This document shows positions 16,145 through 25,365 of a stretch of DNA of 64,000 nucleotides, one piece after another. The notes beneath the pieces were generated by a model. It saw only the letters and a list, made by a program, of their open reading frames with translations, was not told the DNA's origin and searched no databases. The stretch comes from Paraburkholderia eburnea. GTDB taxonomy: Bacteria > Pseudomonadota > Gammaproteobacteria > Burkholderiales > Burkholderiaceae. The stretch covers positions 1 through 64,000 of the forward strand of contig NZ_PQGA01000014.1 of NCBI RefSeq assembly GCF_002917095.1, in the 5' to 3' direction. How positions within the stretch are numbered: the first letter of the stretch is position 1; each line of letters opens with the position of its first letter. Position numbers and translations under genes: made by a program.

Positions 16145-16328
16145 AATTTTGGTCTGCCCGATCTGCAAGGGTCCGCTCAGCTACGATCGCGCCGCGCAGG
16201 AACTGATCTGCAGCGCCGACAAGCTCGCCTATCCGATCCGCGACGGCATCCCCGTCATGCTCGTCGACGAAGCCCGTCAGACCGTCGAAGGCACGCCTGT
16301 CGACCCGAACGGCCCCGGCGCGGCCTGA
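16125..16328 (+). CDS. ycaR: Trm112 family protein YcaR
   Basis: 67 residues from a GTG start: VDARLLEILVCPICKGPL, the family's usual beginning, with a single CPIC pair and YPIRDGIPVML in the middle. GGAG lies 8 nt before the GTG, inside the end of lpxK; earlier ATGs would give an unusual N-terminal extension. The family acts as a small partner or zinc-ribbon-like protein; its conserved place between lpxK and kdsB suggests a link to envelope synthesis. Confidence 0.93.
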   Translation: MDARLLEILVCPICKGPLSYDRAAQELICSADKLAYPIRDGIPVMLVDEARQTVEGTPVDPNGPGAA

Positions 16329-16381
16329 TAGACCTGATCCGCCGATCCGCTGATCCGTCCCACCTCGCCCGAACCCTGGCC

Positions 16382-17185
16382 ATGACCGCTCCCGTGCAAC
16401 CCTTTATCGCCATCGTGCCGGCGCGTCTTGCGTCCACCCGGCTGCCGAACAAGCCGCTCGCCGATATCGGCGGCAAGCCGATGGTCGTGCGTGTGGCCGA
16501 GCGCGCCCGCGACTCGGGCGCCCAGCAGGTGCTGGTGGCCTCCGACGCCCAGAGCGTGCTCGACGCCGCGCGCGAGCATGGCTTCGAAGCCGTCCTGACG
16601 CGCGCCGATCATCCCTCGGGCACGGATCGTCTCGCGGAAGTCGCCGAGCATTTCGGCTGGCACGATGATTTGATCGTGGTCAATGTTCAGGGCGATGAAC
16701 CGCTGATCGACCCGGCTTTGATCTGCGACGTGGCGTCGCACCTGGCCGCCCATCCCGAGTGCGCGATCGCCACCGCCGCCCACCCCATCACGGCCCCGGA
16801 CGAAATCTTCAGCCCGAACGTCGTGAAGGTCGTGCTCGATGCGCGCGGCGTGGCGCTGTACTTCTCGCGCGCGCCCATTCCCTGGGCGCGCGACGCGTGG
16901 CAGCCGCACTGGTCGCCGGGGCGCCTCGATCTGGCCGCGATGCCCGCCCCGCCTGCCCCCGCGACGGTTTATCGGCATATCGGCCTGTATGCCTACCGGG
17001 CCAAATTCCTGCGCGCCTATCCCACCCTCGCGCAGTCGCCAATCGAGCAGGTCGAAGCGCTGGAGCAACTGCGCGCGATGTGGCATGGCGAGCGCATCGC
17101 GGTCCTTGTGACCGACGAGGCGCCGGCGCCCGGCGTGGACACGCCCGCCGACCTCGCCCGTGTACAGGCGTTATTCCGACCTTAA
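16382..17185 (+). CDS. kdsB: 3-deoxy-manno-octulosonate cytidylyltransferase
   Basis: 267 residues. It activates Kdo as CMP-Kdo for lipopolysaccharide core synthesis in the cytosol. Seen: IVPARLASTRLPNKPL at the N-terminus (nucleotide binding), NVQGDEPLIDP (Mg/CMP binding), YRHIGLYAYRAKFL and IEQVEALEQLR near the end. It begins 53 bp after ycaR and is part of the lpxK-ycaR-kdsB run. Confidence 0.98.
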   Translation: MTAPVQPFIAIVPARLASTRLPNKPLADIGGKPMVVRVAERARDSGAQQVLVASDAQSVLDAAREHGFEAVLTRADHPSGTDRLAEVAEHFGWHDDLIVVNVQGDEPLIDPALICDVASHLAAHPECAIATAAHPITAPDEIFSPNVVKVVLDARGVALYFSRAPIPWARDAWQPHWSPGRLDLAAMPAPPAPATVYRHIGLYAYRAKFLRAYPTLAQSPIEQVEALEQLRAMWHGERIAVLVTDEAPAPGVDTPADLARVQALFRP

Positions 17186-17538
17186 TAGCGCTGGTGGGCC
17201 GAAAAACCCATGGCATAATCAATTGTTTGCGCGAGCCGTCCAAGCCTTTGTGCGTGCGGGTTTGCCCCGAGGTTTCCCCTTGAGGTTCGCCCACCGTGGC
17301 CCGGTTTCGCTCGCAGCCTTCCATGGCTATCTGCTACCCGCGCCGCGCCGGATTTCACTCCGGCGCTTTGCATGTACGGCTCTGGTGTAGCGCTGCCGGC
17401 CTCCGGGACGATGATCCGCGAGGCGTGACGGGCGCGAGCAAACGGGTAGGAGACGCACGACGCCGTAGATGCCGCCCTGAACCTGATTGAGGGCAGCCGC
17501 CGCGCCGCAAGAATTCACACAGATCGGAGAAAGTTGAA
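17186..17538. other. Gene-free stretch between kdsB and adk, with a stem-loop
   Basis: About 350 bp. GCGCCGGA-N6-TCCGGCGC at 17345-17366, followed by TTTG, may be a weak terminator for kdsB. The rest probably holds the adk promoter; no coding frame is convincing. Confidence 0.5.
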
Positions 17539-18201
17539 ATGCGTTTGATCCTGTTGGGCGCGCCCGGCGCGGGCAAGGGAACCCAGGCAAACTTCATCAA
17601 GGAGAAGTTCGGCATTCCGCAAATCTCGACCGGCGACATGCTGCGCGCGGCGGTCAAGGCGGGCACGCCGCTCGGTCTCGAGGCGAAGCGCTTCATGGAC
17701 GCGGGCGAGCTCGTGACCGACGAACTCATCATCAACCTGGTGAAGGAACGTCTGAAGGAAGACGACTGCAAGAACGGTTATCTGTTCGACGGCTTTCCGC
17801 GCACGCTGCCGCAGGCAGAAGCGATGAAGCAGGCAGGCGTGGCCATCGACTACGTGCTGGAGATCGACGTGCCGTTCGACGAGATCATCACGCGTATGAG
17901 CGGCCGCCGCATGCACCCGGCATCGGGCCGCACCTACCACGTCAAGTTCAATCCTCCTAAAGAGGACATGAAGGACGACGTGACGGGCGAGCCGCTCGTG
18001 CAACGCGACGACGACAAGGAAGAGACCGTGCGCAAGCGTCTGGACGTGTACGTCGCGCAAACCAAGCCGCTCATCAGCTACTACAGCGAGTGGGCGAAGC
18101 GTGGCGAAGAAAACGGCCTGCAGGCGCCGCAGTATCGCGCGATCTCGGGTCTGGGCAGCGTGGACGAAATCCGCAACCGCGCGTTCGACGCCCTCAAGTA
18201 A
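17539..18201 (+). CDS. adk: Adenylate kinase
   Basis: 220 residues, long-type bacterial Adk. It interconverts ATP plus AMP with 2 ADP. P-loop GAPGAGKGTQ at residues 7-16; AMP-binding STGDMLR and FDGFPRT; LID domain about 125-160 with GRRMHPASGRTYH and no zinc cysteines. GGAGAAAG precedes the ATG. Confidence 0.99.
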   Translation: MRLILLGAPGAGKGTQANFIKEKFGIPQISTGDMLRAAVKAGTPLGLEAKRFMDAGELVTDELIINLVKERLKEDDCKNGYLFDGFPRTLPQAEAMKQAGVAIDYVLEIDVPFDEIITRMSGRRMHPASGRTYHVKFNPPKEDMKDDVTGEPLVQRDDDKEETVRKRLDVYVAQTKPLISYYSEWAKRGEENGLQAPQYRAISGLGSVDEIRNRAFDALK

Positions 18202-18228
18202 GACTGCAAGACGTCTCCAGCCGGCCAA

Positions 18229-18245
18229 GCCGGGCGAGGCCCGGC
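18229..18245 (+). terminator. Stem-loop after adk
   Basis: GCCGGGC-N3-GCCCGGC, a 7-bp perfect stem 28 bp after the adk stop, without an immediate T-run. Possibly a weak terminator. Confidence 0.35.
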
Positions 18246-18410
18246 GACACCGCCGGCCTCCCCGCTTCATCTTTTTGGCCGGCCTCTGCACGTCCACTCC
18301 TCTGCTTTGTTTCGCCGATGATTGGGTCGCCTTGAGTCGGGGCTGGCCGCGATTCGCCTGCGCATAACAATCACATCGACAATCCCATCGAGCAGCAAGG
18401 AGGAAGACAG

Positions 18411-19169
18411 ATGCAAATCCGCGACAACGTATTCCTGATCACCGGCGGCGCTTCGGGCCTCGGTGCCGCTTCGGCACGCCTGATCGCAGCCGAAGGCGGC
18501 AAGGTCGTACTCGCCGACCTCAACGAGCAAGCCGGCCACGCGCTCGCCCAGGAACTGGGCGGCGTGTTCGTGAAATGCAACGTCGCCAGCGAGGAAGACG
18601 GCGCGCAAGCCGTGGCCGCCGCCACGGCGCTGGGCACGCTGCGCGGCCTCGTGAACTGCGCGGGCATCGCGCCCGCCGTGAAGACCGTCGGAAAGGACGG
18701 CCCGCATCCGCTCGACACGTTCAGCAAGACCATCTCGGTCAATCTGATCGGCACCTTCAACATGATTCGCCTCGCGGCCGCCGCGATCGCGCAGACCGCG
18801 CCCGTCGAAGGCGGCGAGCGCGGCGTGATCGTCAATACGGCGTCGGTGGCGGCTTATGACGGCCAGATCGGTCAGGCGGCCTACGCGGCGTCCAAGGGCG
18901 GCGTTGTCGCCATGACGCTGCCGATCGCGCGCGATCTGTCGCGCAGCGGCATCCGCGTGATGACGATCGCCCCCGGCATCTTCGAAACACCGATGCTGCT
19001 GGGCATGCCCCAGGAAGTGCAGGACGCGCTCGGCGCGATGGTGCCGTTCCCCTCGCGGCTGGGCAAGCCCGACGAATACGCGATGCTCGTCAAGCAGATC
19101 TTCGAGAACCCGATGCTCAACGGCGAGGTGATCCGCCTCGACGGCGCGATCCGCATGCAGCCGAAGTAA
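18411..19169 (+). CDS. SDR, type II 3-hydroxyacyl-CoA dehydrogenase-like
   Basis: 252 residues. Nucleotide motif TGGASGLG at 11-18; catalytic Ser145, Tyr158 and Lys162 (YAASK). The sequence pattern, including the GKDGPHPLDTF loop and the GIFETPMLLGMP segment, resembles the HSD17B10-type NAD-dependent 3-hydroxyacyl-CoA dehydrogenases of beta-oxidation and branched-chain acyl-CoA breakdown. A near-ideal ribosome site AAGGAGG precedes the start. Transcribed alone between adk and a terminator. Confidence 0.88.
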   Translation: MQIRDNVFLITGGASGLGAASARLIAAEGGKVVLADLNEQAGHALAQELGGVFVKCNVASEEDGAQAVAAATALGTLRGLVNCAGIAPAVKTVGKDGPHPLDTFSKTISVNLIGTFNMIRLAAAAIAQTAPVEGGERGVIVNTASVAAYDGQIGQAAYAASKGGVVAMTLPIARDLSRSGIRVMTIAPGIFETPMLLGMPQEVQDALGAMVPFPSRLGKPDEYAMLVKQIFENPMLNGEVIRLDGAIRMQPK

Positions 19170-19188
19170 GGCGCGCTCCACGATGCAA

Positions 19189-19219
19189 AAAGCCCGCAGC
19201 GATGCGGGCTTTCTTTTTT
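19189..19219. terminator. Terminator between the SDR gene and sirB1
   Basis: AAAGCCCGCA-N4-TGCGGGCTTT followed by CTTTTTT. It serves the + strand SDR; the A-run on its other side may also serve the convergent sirB1. Confidence 0.9.
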
Positions 19220-19243
19220 GCTGGAGCGTTTGAACGTGGTGCT

Positions 19244-20083
19244 TCAGTCGTTGTCGAGCATACGCTGGCGCAGCTCCTGCAACTGCGTTTCGACGACGGT
19301 GGCGTCGTCGGCATCCGGGCGCTCGTCGAGATAGGCCTCCAGATCCTCCAGCGCGGGCCGCACGTAATCGAGCCGCGCGTAGGCGAAGCCGCGGTCGCGC
19401 ACTTCCTCGACGTTGTCCGGCAGCAGGATCACGAGGCGCCGCTGAATGCCCAGCAGGCGTTCCCAGCGTTCCGTCTGCAGATACACCGATTTCAGATTGC
19501 GCAGCATCCGCGCGACGATTTCGCGCCGCGTGGCCGGTTCGAGCAGCATGCGCAGCGCGCGGGCGACGGAATCGCCTGCATTCGCCACGTACGGTTCGAG
19601 CATTTCGACCATGTCGGATTCGGTGAGCGCGCGGCCCGTGGTCGGGTCGAGCATCGCGTCGCCGTCGGGCAACGAAACGCGCAGCAGGAAGTGCCCGGGA
19701 AACGCCACGCCCTGCACCGGCAGGCCCAACTGGCTCGCGATCTCCAGATACAGCACGGCAAGCGACACATGAATGCCGCGCCGGCGGCGCAGCACGACAT
19801 GCAGATGGCTGTTGTCGGGATCGAAGTAGTCGTTGAGATTGGCCGCGAAGCCCATCTCGCGAAAGAACACACGGTTCAGAAATGCGATCTGCTGGCGCAC
19901 GTCGGCGCCTTCGGGCAGACGCCGGCTCACACGCAGCGCAAGCTCGTCGATTTCGGCGAGCGTGCCTTGCAGATCGAGGTCGGGATAGGCATCCTGCGCG
20001 ATCGACAGCGCCGCTTCGGTGAGCGGCAGGCTTTCGTCTTCCGCGACGAGCGCGCTGAAATAGTCGAGCACCCGCGAGTTCAT
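19244..20083 (-). CDS. sirB1: SirB1 family protein (transglutaminase-like plus TPR-like)
   Basis: 279 residues. The N-terminal transglutaminase-like core has FFREMGFAAN, NDYFDPDNSHLHVVL, GIHVSLAVLYLEIASQLGL and VAFPGHFLLRV. The C-terminal part, about residues 185-270, is helical with TPR-like periodicity (NLKSVYLQ, WERLLGIQRRLV, RDRGFAYARLDYV). The usual catalytic Cys of transglutaminases is not seen in the GIHVSL position, as in other SirB1 proteins. It begins just after murJ, whose stop is 5 bp before this start. Role unknown. Confidence 0.88.
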   Translation of the reverse strand: MNSRVLDYFSALVAEDESLPLTEAALSIAQDAYPDLDLQGTLAEIDELALRVSRRLPEGADVRQQIAFLNRVFFREMGFAANLNDYFDPDNSHLHVVLRRRRGIHVSLAVLYLEIASQLGLPVQGVAFPGHFLLRVSLPDGDAMLDPTTGRALTESDMVEMLEPYVANAGDSVARALRMLLEPATRREIVARMLRNLKSVYLQTERWERLLGIQRRLVILLPDNVEEVRDRGFAYARLDYVRPALEDLEAYLDERPDADDATVVETQLQELRQRMLDND

Positions 20084-20088
20084 CGTCG

Positions 20089-21639
20089 TCACTTCGTGCG
20101 CCTCTTGAAGTAGCCGTATTTGAAGCCCATCAGCCAAAGCATACCGAAATATAGCGTCGCGAACAGCACGAGACAGGAGCCGAGCAGCAGGATGCGCGCG
20201 AGCGGCTCGTGGCGCAGGCCAATCCAGTCATAGCTGATCGAGCACCAGTGCATGGCTCCGGCCAGCACGAGGCATGCCCCGATCAGTTGCACGAAGAACG
20301 TTGACCAGCCCGCAGACGGCATATAGATGCCGCGCCGCCGCAGCCCGATGAAAAGCAGCAGCGCGTTCATGCAGGCGCCAAGACCCACGGAAAGCGTGAG
20401 GCCCGCGTGCGAAAAGATCGGCACGAAAATGTAATTGCTGATCTGCGTGGCGACCAGCACGCCCACGCCGATCTTCACGGGCGTCTTGATGTCCTGGCGC
20501 GCGTAGAAACCGGGCGCGAGGATCTTGATGAGGATGAGGCCGACCAGGCCCACGCCGTACGCCGCGAGTGCGCGGCCCGTCATGATGACCGAATTCGCGT
20601 CGAATTTGCCGTAGTGGAACAGCGTCGCCGTCAGCGGCTCGGCGAAAAAGAACAGCGCGACGGCGGACGGTGCGGCCAGCAGGAAGGTCACGCGCAAGCC
20701 CCAGTCGAGCAGCGCCGAATACTCGTGCGGATCGGCATCGACGTGTGCTTTCGACAGCGACGGCAGCAGGATCGTGCCGAGCGCCACGCCCAGCAGCGCC
20801 GTCGGGAACTCCATCAGGCGGTCGGCGTAGTTGATCCACGAGACGGCGCCCGGCCCGAGACGCGAGGCAATGTTCGTATTGATGATCAGGCTGATCTGCG
20901 CGACCGACACCGCGAACATCGCGGGCACCATTTTCGCGAGCACGCGCTTGACGCCGCGATGCGCGAGCGCCTTGAGCGGATTCAGGTGGATGCGCGGCAT
21001 CATGTCGATGCGCTTGAGCCCCGGCAACTGCACGAGGAACTGCAGCACGCCGCCGACGATCACGGCCCACGCGAGCGCGTAGACGGGCTGATGCATGCGC
21101 GGTGCGAAGGCCACCGCCGCCACGATGAACGAGACGTTGAGCAGCACCGGCGCGAACGCGGGCAGCGAGAACTGCTTGTACGTGTTGAGCACGCCGGACG
21201 CGAGCGACGTCAGCGAAATGAACACGATGTACGGGAACATGATGCGCGTCATCGTGACGGCAAGCTGATAAGCCTGCCCGTCGCTCTTGAGGCCCGACGC
21301 GACCACAGTCACCACAAACGATGCGCCGACGATGCCCAGCACCGACAGAAAGGCGAGCACCCAGGCGAGCACGGTCGAGGTGGCATCGACGAGCGCGCGC
21401 GTGGGGTCATGGCCCTGCTGGTTCTTGAACTCCGCGAGGATCGGCACGAAGGCCTGCGAAAACGCGCCTTCGGCCGAAATGCGGCGCAGCAGGTTGGGAA
21501 TGCGGAACGCGACATAAAAGGCGTCGGTGTACTGACTCGCGCCGAATGCTCGGGCAATCAGCGTCTCGCGGGCCAGTCCGGTCACGCGCGACAGCAGCGT
21601 GAAGCCGCTGACCGTCAGCAGGGCTCGGAATAGATTCAT
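20089..21639 (-). CDS. murJ: Lipid II flippase MurJ (MviN)
   Basis: 516 residues, a polytopic inner membrane protein of family length with about 14 hydrophobic segments. It flips lipid II across the membrane for peptidoglycan synthesis. Typical segments: LLSRVTGLARETLIARAFG at the N-terminus, AFYVAFRIPNLLRRISAEGAF in pieces, FPTALLGVALGTILLPSLSK, and GFYARQDIKTPVK. The start at 21639 gives the canonical MNLFRALLTV. A TATAAT lies only about 10 nt upstream. Confidence 0.98.
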   Translation of the reverse strand: MNLFRALLTVSGFTLLSRVTGLARETLIARAFGASQYTDAFYVAFRIPNLLRRISAEGAFSQAFVPILAEFKNQQGHDPTRALVDATSTVLAWVLAFLSVLGIVGASFVVTVVASGLKSDGQAYQLAVTMTRIMFPYIVFISLTSLASGVLNTYKQFSLPAFAPVLLNVSFIVAAVAFAPRMHQPVYALAWAVIVGGVLQFLVQLPGLKRIDMMPRIHLNPLKALAHRGVKRVLAKMVPAMFAVSVAQISLIINTNIASRLGPGAVSWINYADRLMEFPTALLGVALGTILLPSLSKAHVDADPHEYSALLDWGLRVTFLLAAPSAVALFFFAEPLTATLFHYGKFDANSVIMTGRALAAYGVGLVGLILIKILAPGFYARQDIKTPVKIGVGVLVATQISNYIFVPIFSHAGLTLSVGLGACMNALLLFIGLRRRGIYMPSAGWSTFFVQLIGACLVLAGAMHWCSISYDWIGLRHEPLARILLLGSCLVLFATLYFGMLWLMGFKYGYFKRRTK

Positions 21640-22102
21640 GGGGCGCTTATTATACGGGTGCCATCTGGCCGATCGCCGATGTGCGGCGTGGCAGCAAGCG
21701 TAACGATTCGAAACAACGCACGGTTTGCAATGCTTGCCGTTGCGGTGCGCGAGCATTGTGACCGCATCGCGCAAAAGACGTTCTGCCCCTCACCCTTTGC
21801 CGTCGCCTGGACGGGCGCGATTGCCACGTCCATGATTTCGTTGCTATAATCGTCGATTCCCGGTCTGATTCGGATCTGGAAAAGCAAGAAAAAGGCAAGT
21901 ACGCGTTCCGGAAAGGAAGTGTGCGGCGGTCCGTCAACGGCTCGCTGGCGCTTTGGCACAAGGGACGTGGCCGGCAAGCGATGTCAGGCAAAAACGTCGC
22001 AAACCCGGCAAATACCGTTTTGTGCTTTGGGGTATGGCCCGAAGCGCGAATCCAGGCAAGGGGTGTCGGCAAGTACGCGCCCTGAAAACTCAAGGACATG
22101 TA
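21640..22102. other. Gene-free stretch between divergent murJ and rpsT
   Basis: About 460 bp. It contains a TATAAT on the - strand at 21654-21649 beside the murJ start, the rpsT promoter, and a leader of roughly 245 nt before rpsT. No coding frame is convincing. Confidence 0.6.
21821..21850 (+). promoter_or_regulatory. Sigma-70 promoter of rpsT
   Basis: TTGCCA at 21821-21826, an 18-nt spacer, and TATAAT at 21845-21850. It implies a long untranslated leader before rpsT. Confidence 0.75.
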
Positions 22103-22366
22103 ATGGCAAATTCCGCACAAGCACGCAAGCGTGCACGTCAAGCCACCAAGGCAAACTCGCACAACTCGGCACTGCGCTCGAAGTTCCGTACGGCTATCAA
22201 GGCTGTGCGCAAGGCTATCGACGCTGGCGACAAGGCCGCTGCTGCTGAAATCCTGAAGGCTTCGGCAAAGACGCTGGACATCATCTCGGACAAGAAGATC
22301 GTCCACAAGAACAAGGCCGCTCGTCATAAGAGCCGCCTGGCTGCTGCTGTCAAGGCAATGGCCTAA
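22103..22366 (+). CDS. rpsT: 30S ribosomal protein S20
   Basis: 87 residues, very rich in Lys and Ala, beginning MANSAQARKRARQ as in other S20 proteins. It binds 16S rRNA during 30S assembly. AAGGA precedes the ATG. The stop is followed 30 bp later by a strong terminator. Long leader upstream; autoregulation of rpsT is known in E. coli but not shown here. Confidence 0.98.
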   Translation: MANSAQARKRARQATKANSHNSALRSKFRTAIKAVRKAIDAGDKAAAAEILKASAKTLDIISDKKIVHKNKAARHKSRLAAAVKAMA

Positions 22367-22395
22367 GCGATTCAGGTTCGACCTGACGCTGTACG

Positions 22396-22421
22396 AAAAA
22401 CCCGCTTCGGCGGGTTTTTTT
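22396..22421 (+). terminator. rpsT terminator
   Basis: AAAAACCCGC-TTCG-GCGGGTTTTTTT, a stable UUCG-type tetraloop hairpin with a T-run. Confidence 0.95.
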
Positions 22422-22460
22422 GTGCCCGCGAGCGTTGTGCTCCGGCGCGAGTGCAGACGT

Positions 22461-22484
22461 AAAAAAAACCCGCTTGAGCGGGTT
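22461..22484 (-). terminator. Terminator of the DUF3579 gene
   Basis: AACCCGC-N4-GCGGGTT; on the - strand the stem is followed by a run of eight T in total. Confidence 0.88.
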
Positions 22485-22523
22485 GTTCTCTTTCCCTTAC
22501 GCGGGCGGCGAAAGCACCCTGGG

Positions 22524-22871
22524 TTATCGCGCCCCGCCCTGCTGGGTCGCGTGATCGTGCGGCAGTTCGCAGGCCTCGGTCACGACGAGATCGTTGTCCT
22601 TCGCGAAGTTCAGCACGAAATTGAACGCCATCGGCTCGATGTCCTTCAGGCGCGAATCGAGCACCACCACCTTGAGGTCGCCGATCATCGTCGGGCGCAC
22701 ATAGAGGGAATAGCGCAGATGGGCGTTCGGCCCGCGTGCGTTCGCCGACCCCATCGGCCCGAAGCTCGACATCACACCCGCCAGACGCTCCGACCAGTCG
22801 CTCGGACGAAACTTCTTCCCTTTGCTGGTGATGCCTTGAATGAAGTATTCGGTTGGGGCTTCTTCGGCCAT
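22524..22871 (-). CDS. DUF3579 domain protein
   Basis: 115 residues, beginning MAEEAPTEYFIQGITSKGKKFRPSDWSERL in the family's typical way and containing LRYSLYVRPTMIGDLKVVVLD and a NFAKDNDLVV segment. It is a small soluble protein found widely in beta-proteobacteria beside rpsT/argF. Function unknown; conserved placement suggests a core role. Confidence 0.88.
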   Translation of the reverse strand: MAEEAPTEYFIQGITSKGKKFRPSDWSERLAGVMSSFGPMGSANARGPNAHLRYSLYVRPTMIGDLKVVVLDSRLKDIEPMAFNFVLNFAKDNDLVVTEACELPHDHATQQGGAR

Positions 22872-23417
22872 GTAGGAGTACCTGTGTGACGTCGCGGCGC
22901 GCGGCTCGGCTTTTGGCGCGGCTGCGCTTTTGGCTCAGCTTTGGGCTCGATTCTCGGCGCAACGAACAAGGGCAGGATCACGTCGTCCGCGCACTCCAAC
23001 CGGCATCGGATCGCCTTGGCGCAACGGCGAATGCACCGCGTTCAGGACGCCCGGCATTGCGGTCGCGGCACCCTGCCGGCCAGCGCACAGGCCGCTCCCG
23101 CGGGCCTCGCGTCTTGCGCGGCGTCTGGCTCTGCGAGCCTGCAGTCGTGCCTGAGAAATCTAGCGGATTATAGCGCAGCGCACCTTTTGACGCACCGCAC
23201 ACAAGACACTTGACGGCCGGGCCGGAGCCAGTTTTAGCCCCTCGCACAACGTTGACGACATCGACGCGCGATCCCGCGATCCTGTCCGCGCGATCTTTCG
23301 GCCAACTCGTCAAATTCCGCAAAATCCTTTATGCTGCTTTGACTTACCACCAACCGCAGCGGCGCCGCCGGCCCTCTCCTGCAGTTCGAAGGCCGGATCG
23401 GGCGCCATTTTCGCTTC
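22872..23417. other. Gene-free stretch between divergent DUF3579 gene and argF
   Basis: About 545 bp. A possible argF promoter is TATGCT at 23330-23335 with a poor -35 (TCGTCA) 17 nt upstream. I see no coding frame or riboswitch. Confidence 0.5.
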
Positions 23418-24347
23418 ATGACCTCCCGCACCATACGCCATTACCTGCAGTTCTCGGATTTCTCTCTTGAAGAATATGATTATGTGCTGGAGCGCGCGCG
23501 CATCCTGAAGCGCAAATTCAAGAACTACGAGACCTACCATCCGCTGCACGACCGCACGCTCGCGATGATCTTCGAGAAGAATTCGACGCGCACGCGCCTT
23601 TCTTTCGAAGCGGGCATCTTCCAGCTCGGCGGCCATGCAGTGTTCATGAACACGCGCGACACGCAGCTTGGCCGCGGCGAGCCGATCGAGGACTCCGCGC
23701 AGGTCATCTCGCGCATGGTCGACATCATCATGATCCGCACGTTCGGCCAGGATATCATCAAGCGCTTTGCGGAAAGCTCGCGCGTGCCGGTCATCAATGG
23801 CCTCACCAACGAGTACCACCCCTGCCAGGTGCTGGCTGACATCTTCACGTTCTACGAGCATCGCGGCCCGATCCGCGGCAAGACCGTGGCGTGGGTCGGC
23901 GACGCCAACAACATGCTCTACACGTGGATCGAAGCGGCGCAGATCCTCGACTTCAAGCTGCGCATCTCCACGCCGCCGGGCTATCAGCTCGACCCGGCGC
24001 TGGTCGCCAAGGGAAGCGAACCGTTCATCGCCGTGTTCGACGATCCGAACGAAGCCTGCGCGGGCGCCGATCTCGTGACCACCGATGTGTGGACCAGCAT
24101 GGGCTTCGAAGCCGAAAACGAAGCGCGCAAGCAGGCCTTCGCCGACTGGTGCGTGGACGCCGAGATGATGGCGCGCGCCAACGCCGACGCCCTCTTCATG
24201 CACTGCCTGCCCGCGCACCGCGGCGAGGAAGTAAGCGCCGAGGTGATCGACGGCCCGCAGAGCGTGGTCTGGGACGAGGCGGAAAACCGTCTGCACGTCC
24301 AGAAGGCGCTGATGGAATTCCTGCTGCTGGGCAAGCTCAATCACTGA
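23418..24347 (+). CDS. argF: Ornithine carbamoyltransferase
   Basis: 309 residues. It makes citrulline from ornithine and carbamoyl phosphate in arginine synthesis. Carbamoyl phosphate motif FEKNSTRTRLSFE, then HPCQVLAD, VAWVGDANNM, TDVWTSMG, and the ornithine-binding HCLPAHRGEE near the C-terminus. All key residues are present. Terminator follows directly. Confidence 0.98.
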   Translation: MTSRTIRHYLQFSDFSLEEYDYVLERARILKRKFKNYETYHPLHDRTLAMIFEKNSTRTRLSFEAGIFQLGGHAVFMNTRDTQLGRGEPIEDSAQVISRMVDIIMIRTFGQDIIKRFAESSRVPVINGLTNEYHPCQVLADIFTFYEHRGPIRGKTVAWVGDANNMLYTWIEAAQILDFKLRISTPPGYQLDPALVAKGSEPFIAVFDDPNEACAGADLVTTDVWTSMGFEAENEARKQAFADWCVDAEMMARANADALFMHCLPAHRGEEVSAEVIDGPQSVVWDEAENRLHVQKALMEFLLLGKLNH

Positions 24348-24374
24348 GCCAGCCGCATCGCTTCGCGAAAAGAG

Positions 24375-24403
24375 AAAGCCGGGAACGTCTCCCGGCTTTT
24401 TCT
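24375..24403 (+). terminator. argF terminator
   Basis: AAAGCCGGGA-N5-TCCCGGCTTTTTC, 28 bp after argF; may also act on the convergent iclR-type gene. Confidence 0.92.
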
Positions 24404-24429
24404 TTATCGGCAGCTGATCCAGCGGGGCT

Positions 24430-25254
24430 TCAAACCGTCTCGCCCAGCCGCCGCGCCAACGACTTCAAGAGCGGCGCGACCCGCTCACGGAACACATCCG
24501 GCCCCATCGACGACGCCGGCCCGCTGCAACTGAGCACCAGCCAGCGCCGCTCGCGCGGCTCGCGAAACGGCACGGCCACGGCGTTGACGTCCTCGTGCCA
24601 GTCGCGAAACGAAAAACACGCGCCCTCCCGCGCAAAGTTCTCGATCTCGCGCTTTGCCGCCGCGACCTGGGCCGGGCCGTCCTCGCCCGCCGCCTTTTCC
24701 AGCTCCGCAAACAGCGCCGCGCGCACGTCGAGCGGCTGCACCGCCAGATACGCGCGCCCCATCGAACTCGTCAGCATCGACAGCCGCGAACCCGATGCGA
24801 GGCCCAGCGTGAGCGCCGTTTCGCTGCGGATCGTCTCCAGATAGGTCACGTCCAGACCGTCGCGGCAGCCCAGCGACACGGCCGCGCCCACCTCGCGCGC
24901 AAAGGCGCGCAGGTGCGGACGCGCAAGCTCAAGCGTGTCGGTGCCCGAGAGCAGCGCGAAACCCAGCGACAGCACGCCGGCGTCGAGCGCGTATTTGCCG
25001 AGCGATTCGTCGAAGCGCAGGTAGCCGAGCACGGTAAGCGTGTACGCCAGCCGGTTCACGGTCGCCTTCGGCAGGCCGGTGCGCTCGACGAAATCGCGGT
25101 TGCCGAGCAGCGTCTCGCCGGGGCGGAAGGCGCGCAGCAATTCCAGCCCGCGCGCAAGCGCCACGACGAATTTGCGCTCGTCGATCGGCCCGGAGGCCAG
25201 CGCCGACGCGAACGAAGAAGAGGCGGGGGACGAATTCATTTCGGATGCAGACAT
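24430..25254 (-). CDS. IclR family regulator, probable regulator of gcdH
   Basis: 274 residues. The N-terminal winged helix spans about 30-90 (ALARGLELLRAF, RTGLPKATVNRLAYTL). The IclR effector domain follows (about 105-265, with SLGCRDGLDVTYLETI and AVAVPFREP). The ATG at 25239 is an alternative start. It diverges from gcdH, and an IclR-type palindrome lies between -35 and -10 of its own likely promoter, which fits autorepression and control of gcdH. The effector is probably an acyl-CoA or aromatic acid; inferred from the partner. Confidence 0.9.
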   Translation of the reverse strand: MSASEMNSSPASSSFASALASGPIDERKFVVALARGLELLRAFRPGETLLGNRDFVERTGLPKATVNRLAYTLTVLGYLRFDESLGKYALDAGVLSLGFALLSGTDTLELARPHLRAFAREVGAAVSLGCRDGLDVTYLETIRSETALTLGLASGSRLSMLTSSMGRAYLAVQPLDVRAALFAELEKAAGEDGPAQVAAAKREIENFAREGACFSFRDWHEDVNAVAVPFREPRERRWLVLSCSGPASSMGPDVFRERVAPLLKSLARRLGETV

Positions 25255-25292
25255 GAGCGGGCTGGTGATACACTAAGGTCAATTTGCAAAAC

Positions 25293-25321
25293 ATTGTTCC
25301 GCCTAGCGGAACCAAAGTCAA
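25293..25321 (-). promoter_or_regulatory. iclR-type gene promoter with embedded operator
   Basis: On the - strand: TTGACT (25321-25316), 17-nt spacer, AACAAT (25298-25293). The spacer contains most of the perfect palindrome GTTCCGC-N3-GCGGAAC at 25296-25312, so a bound IclR dimer would cover the promoter. Confidence 0.72.
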
Positions 25322-25365
25322 GCGCAAATCGCCCTAATCCGGTTACGAGACTCAGGAGAGACACC

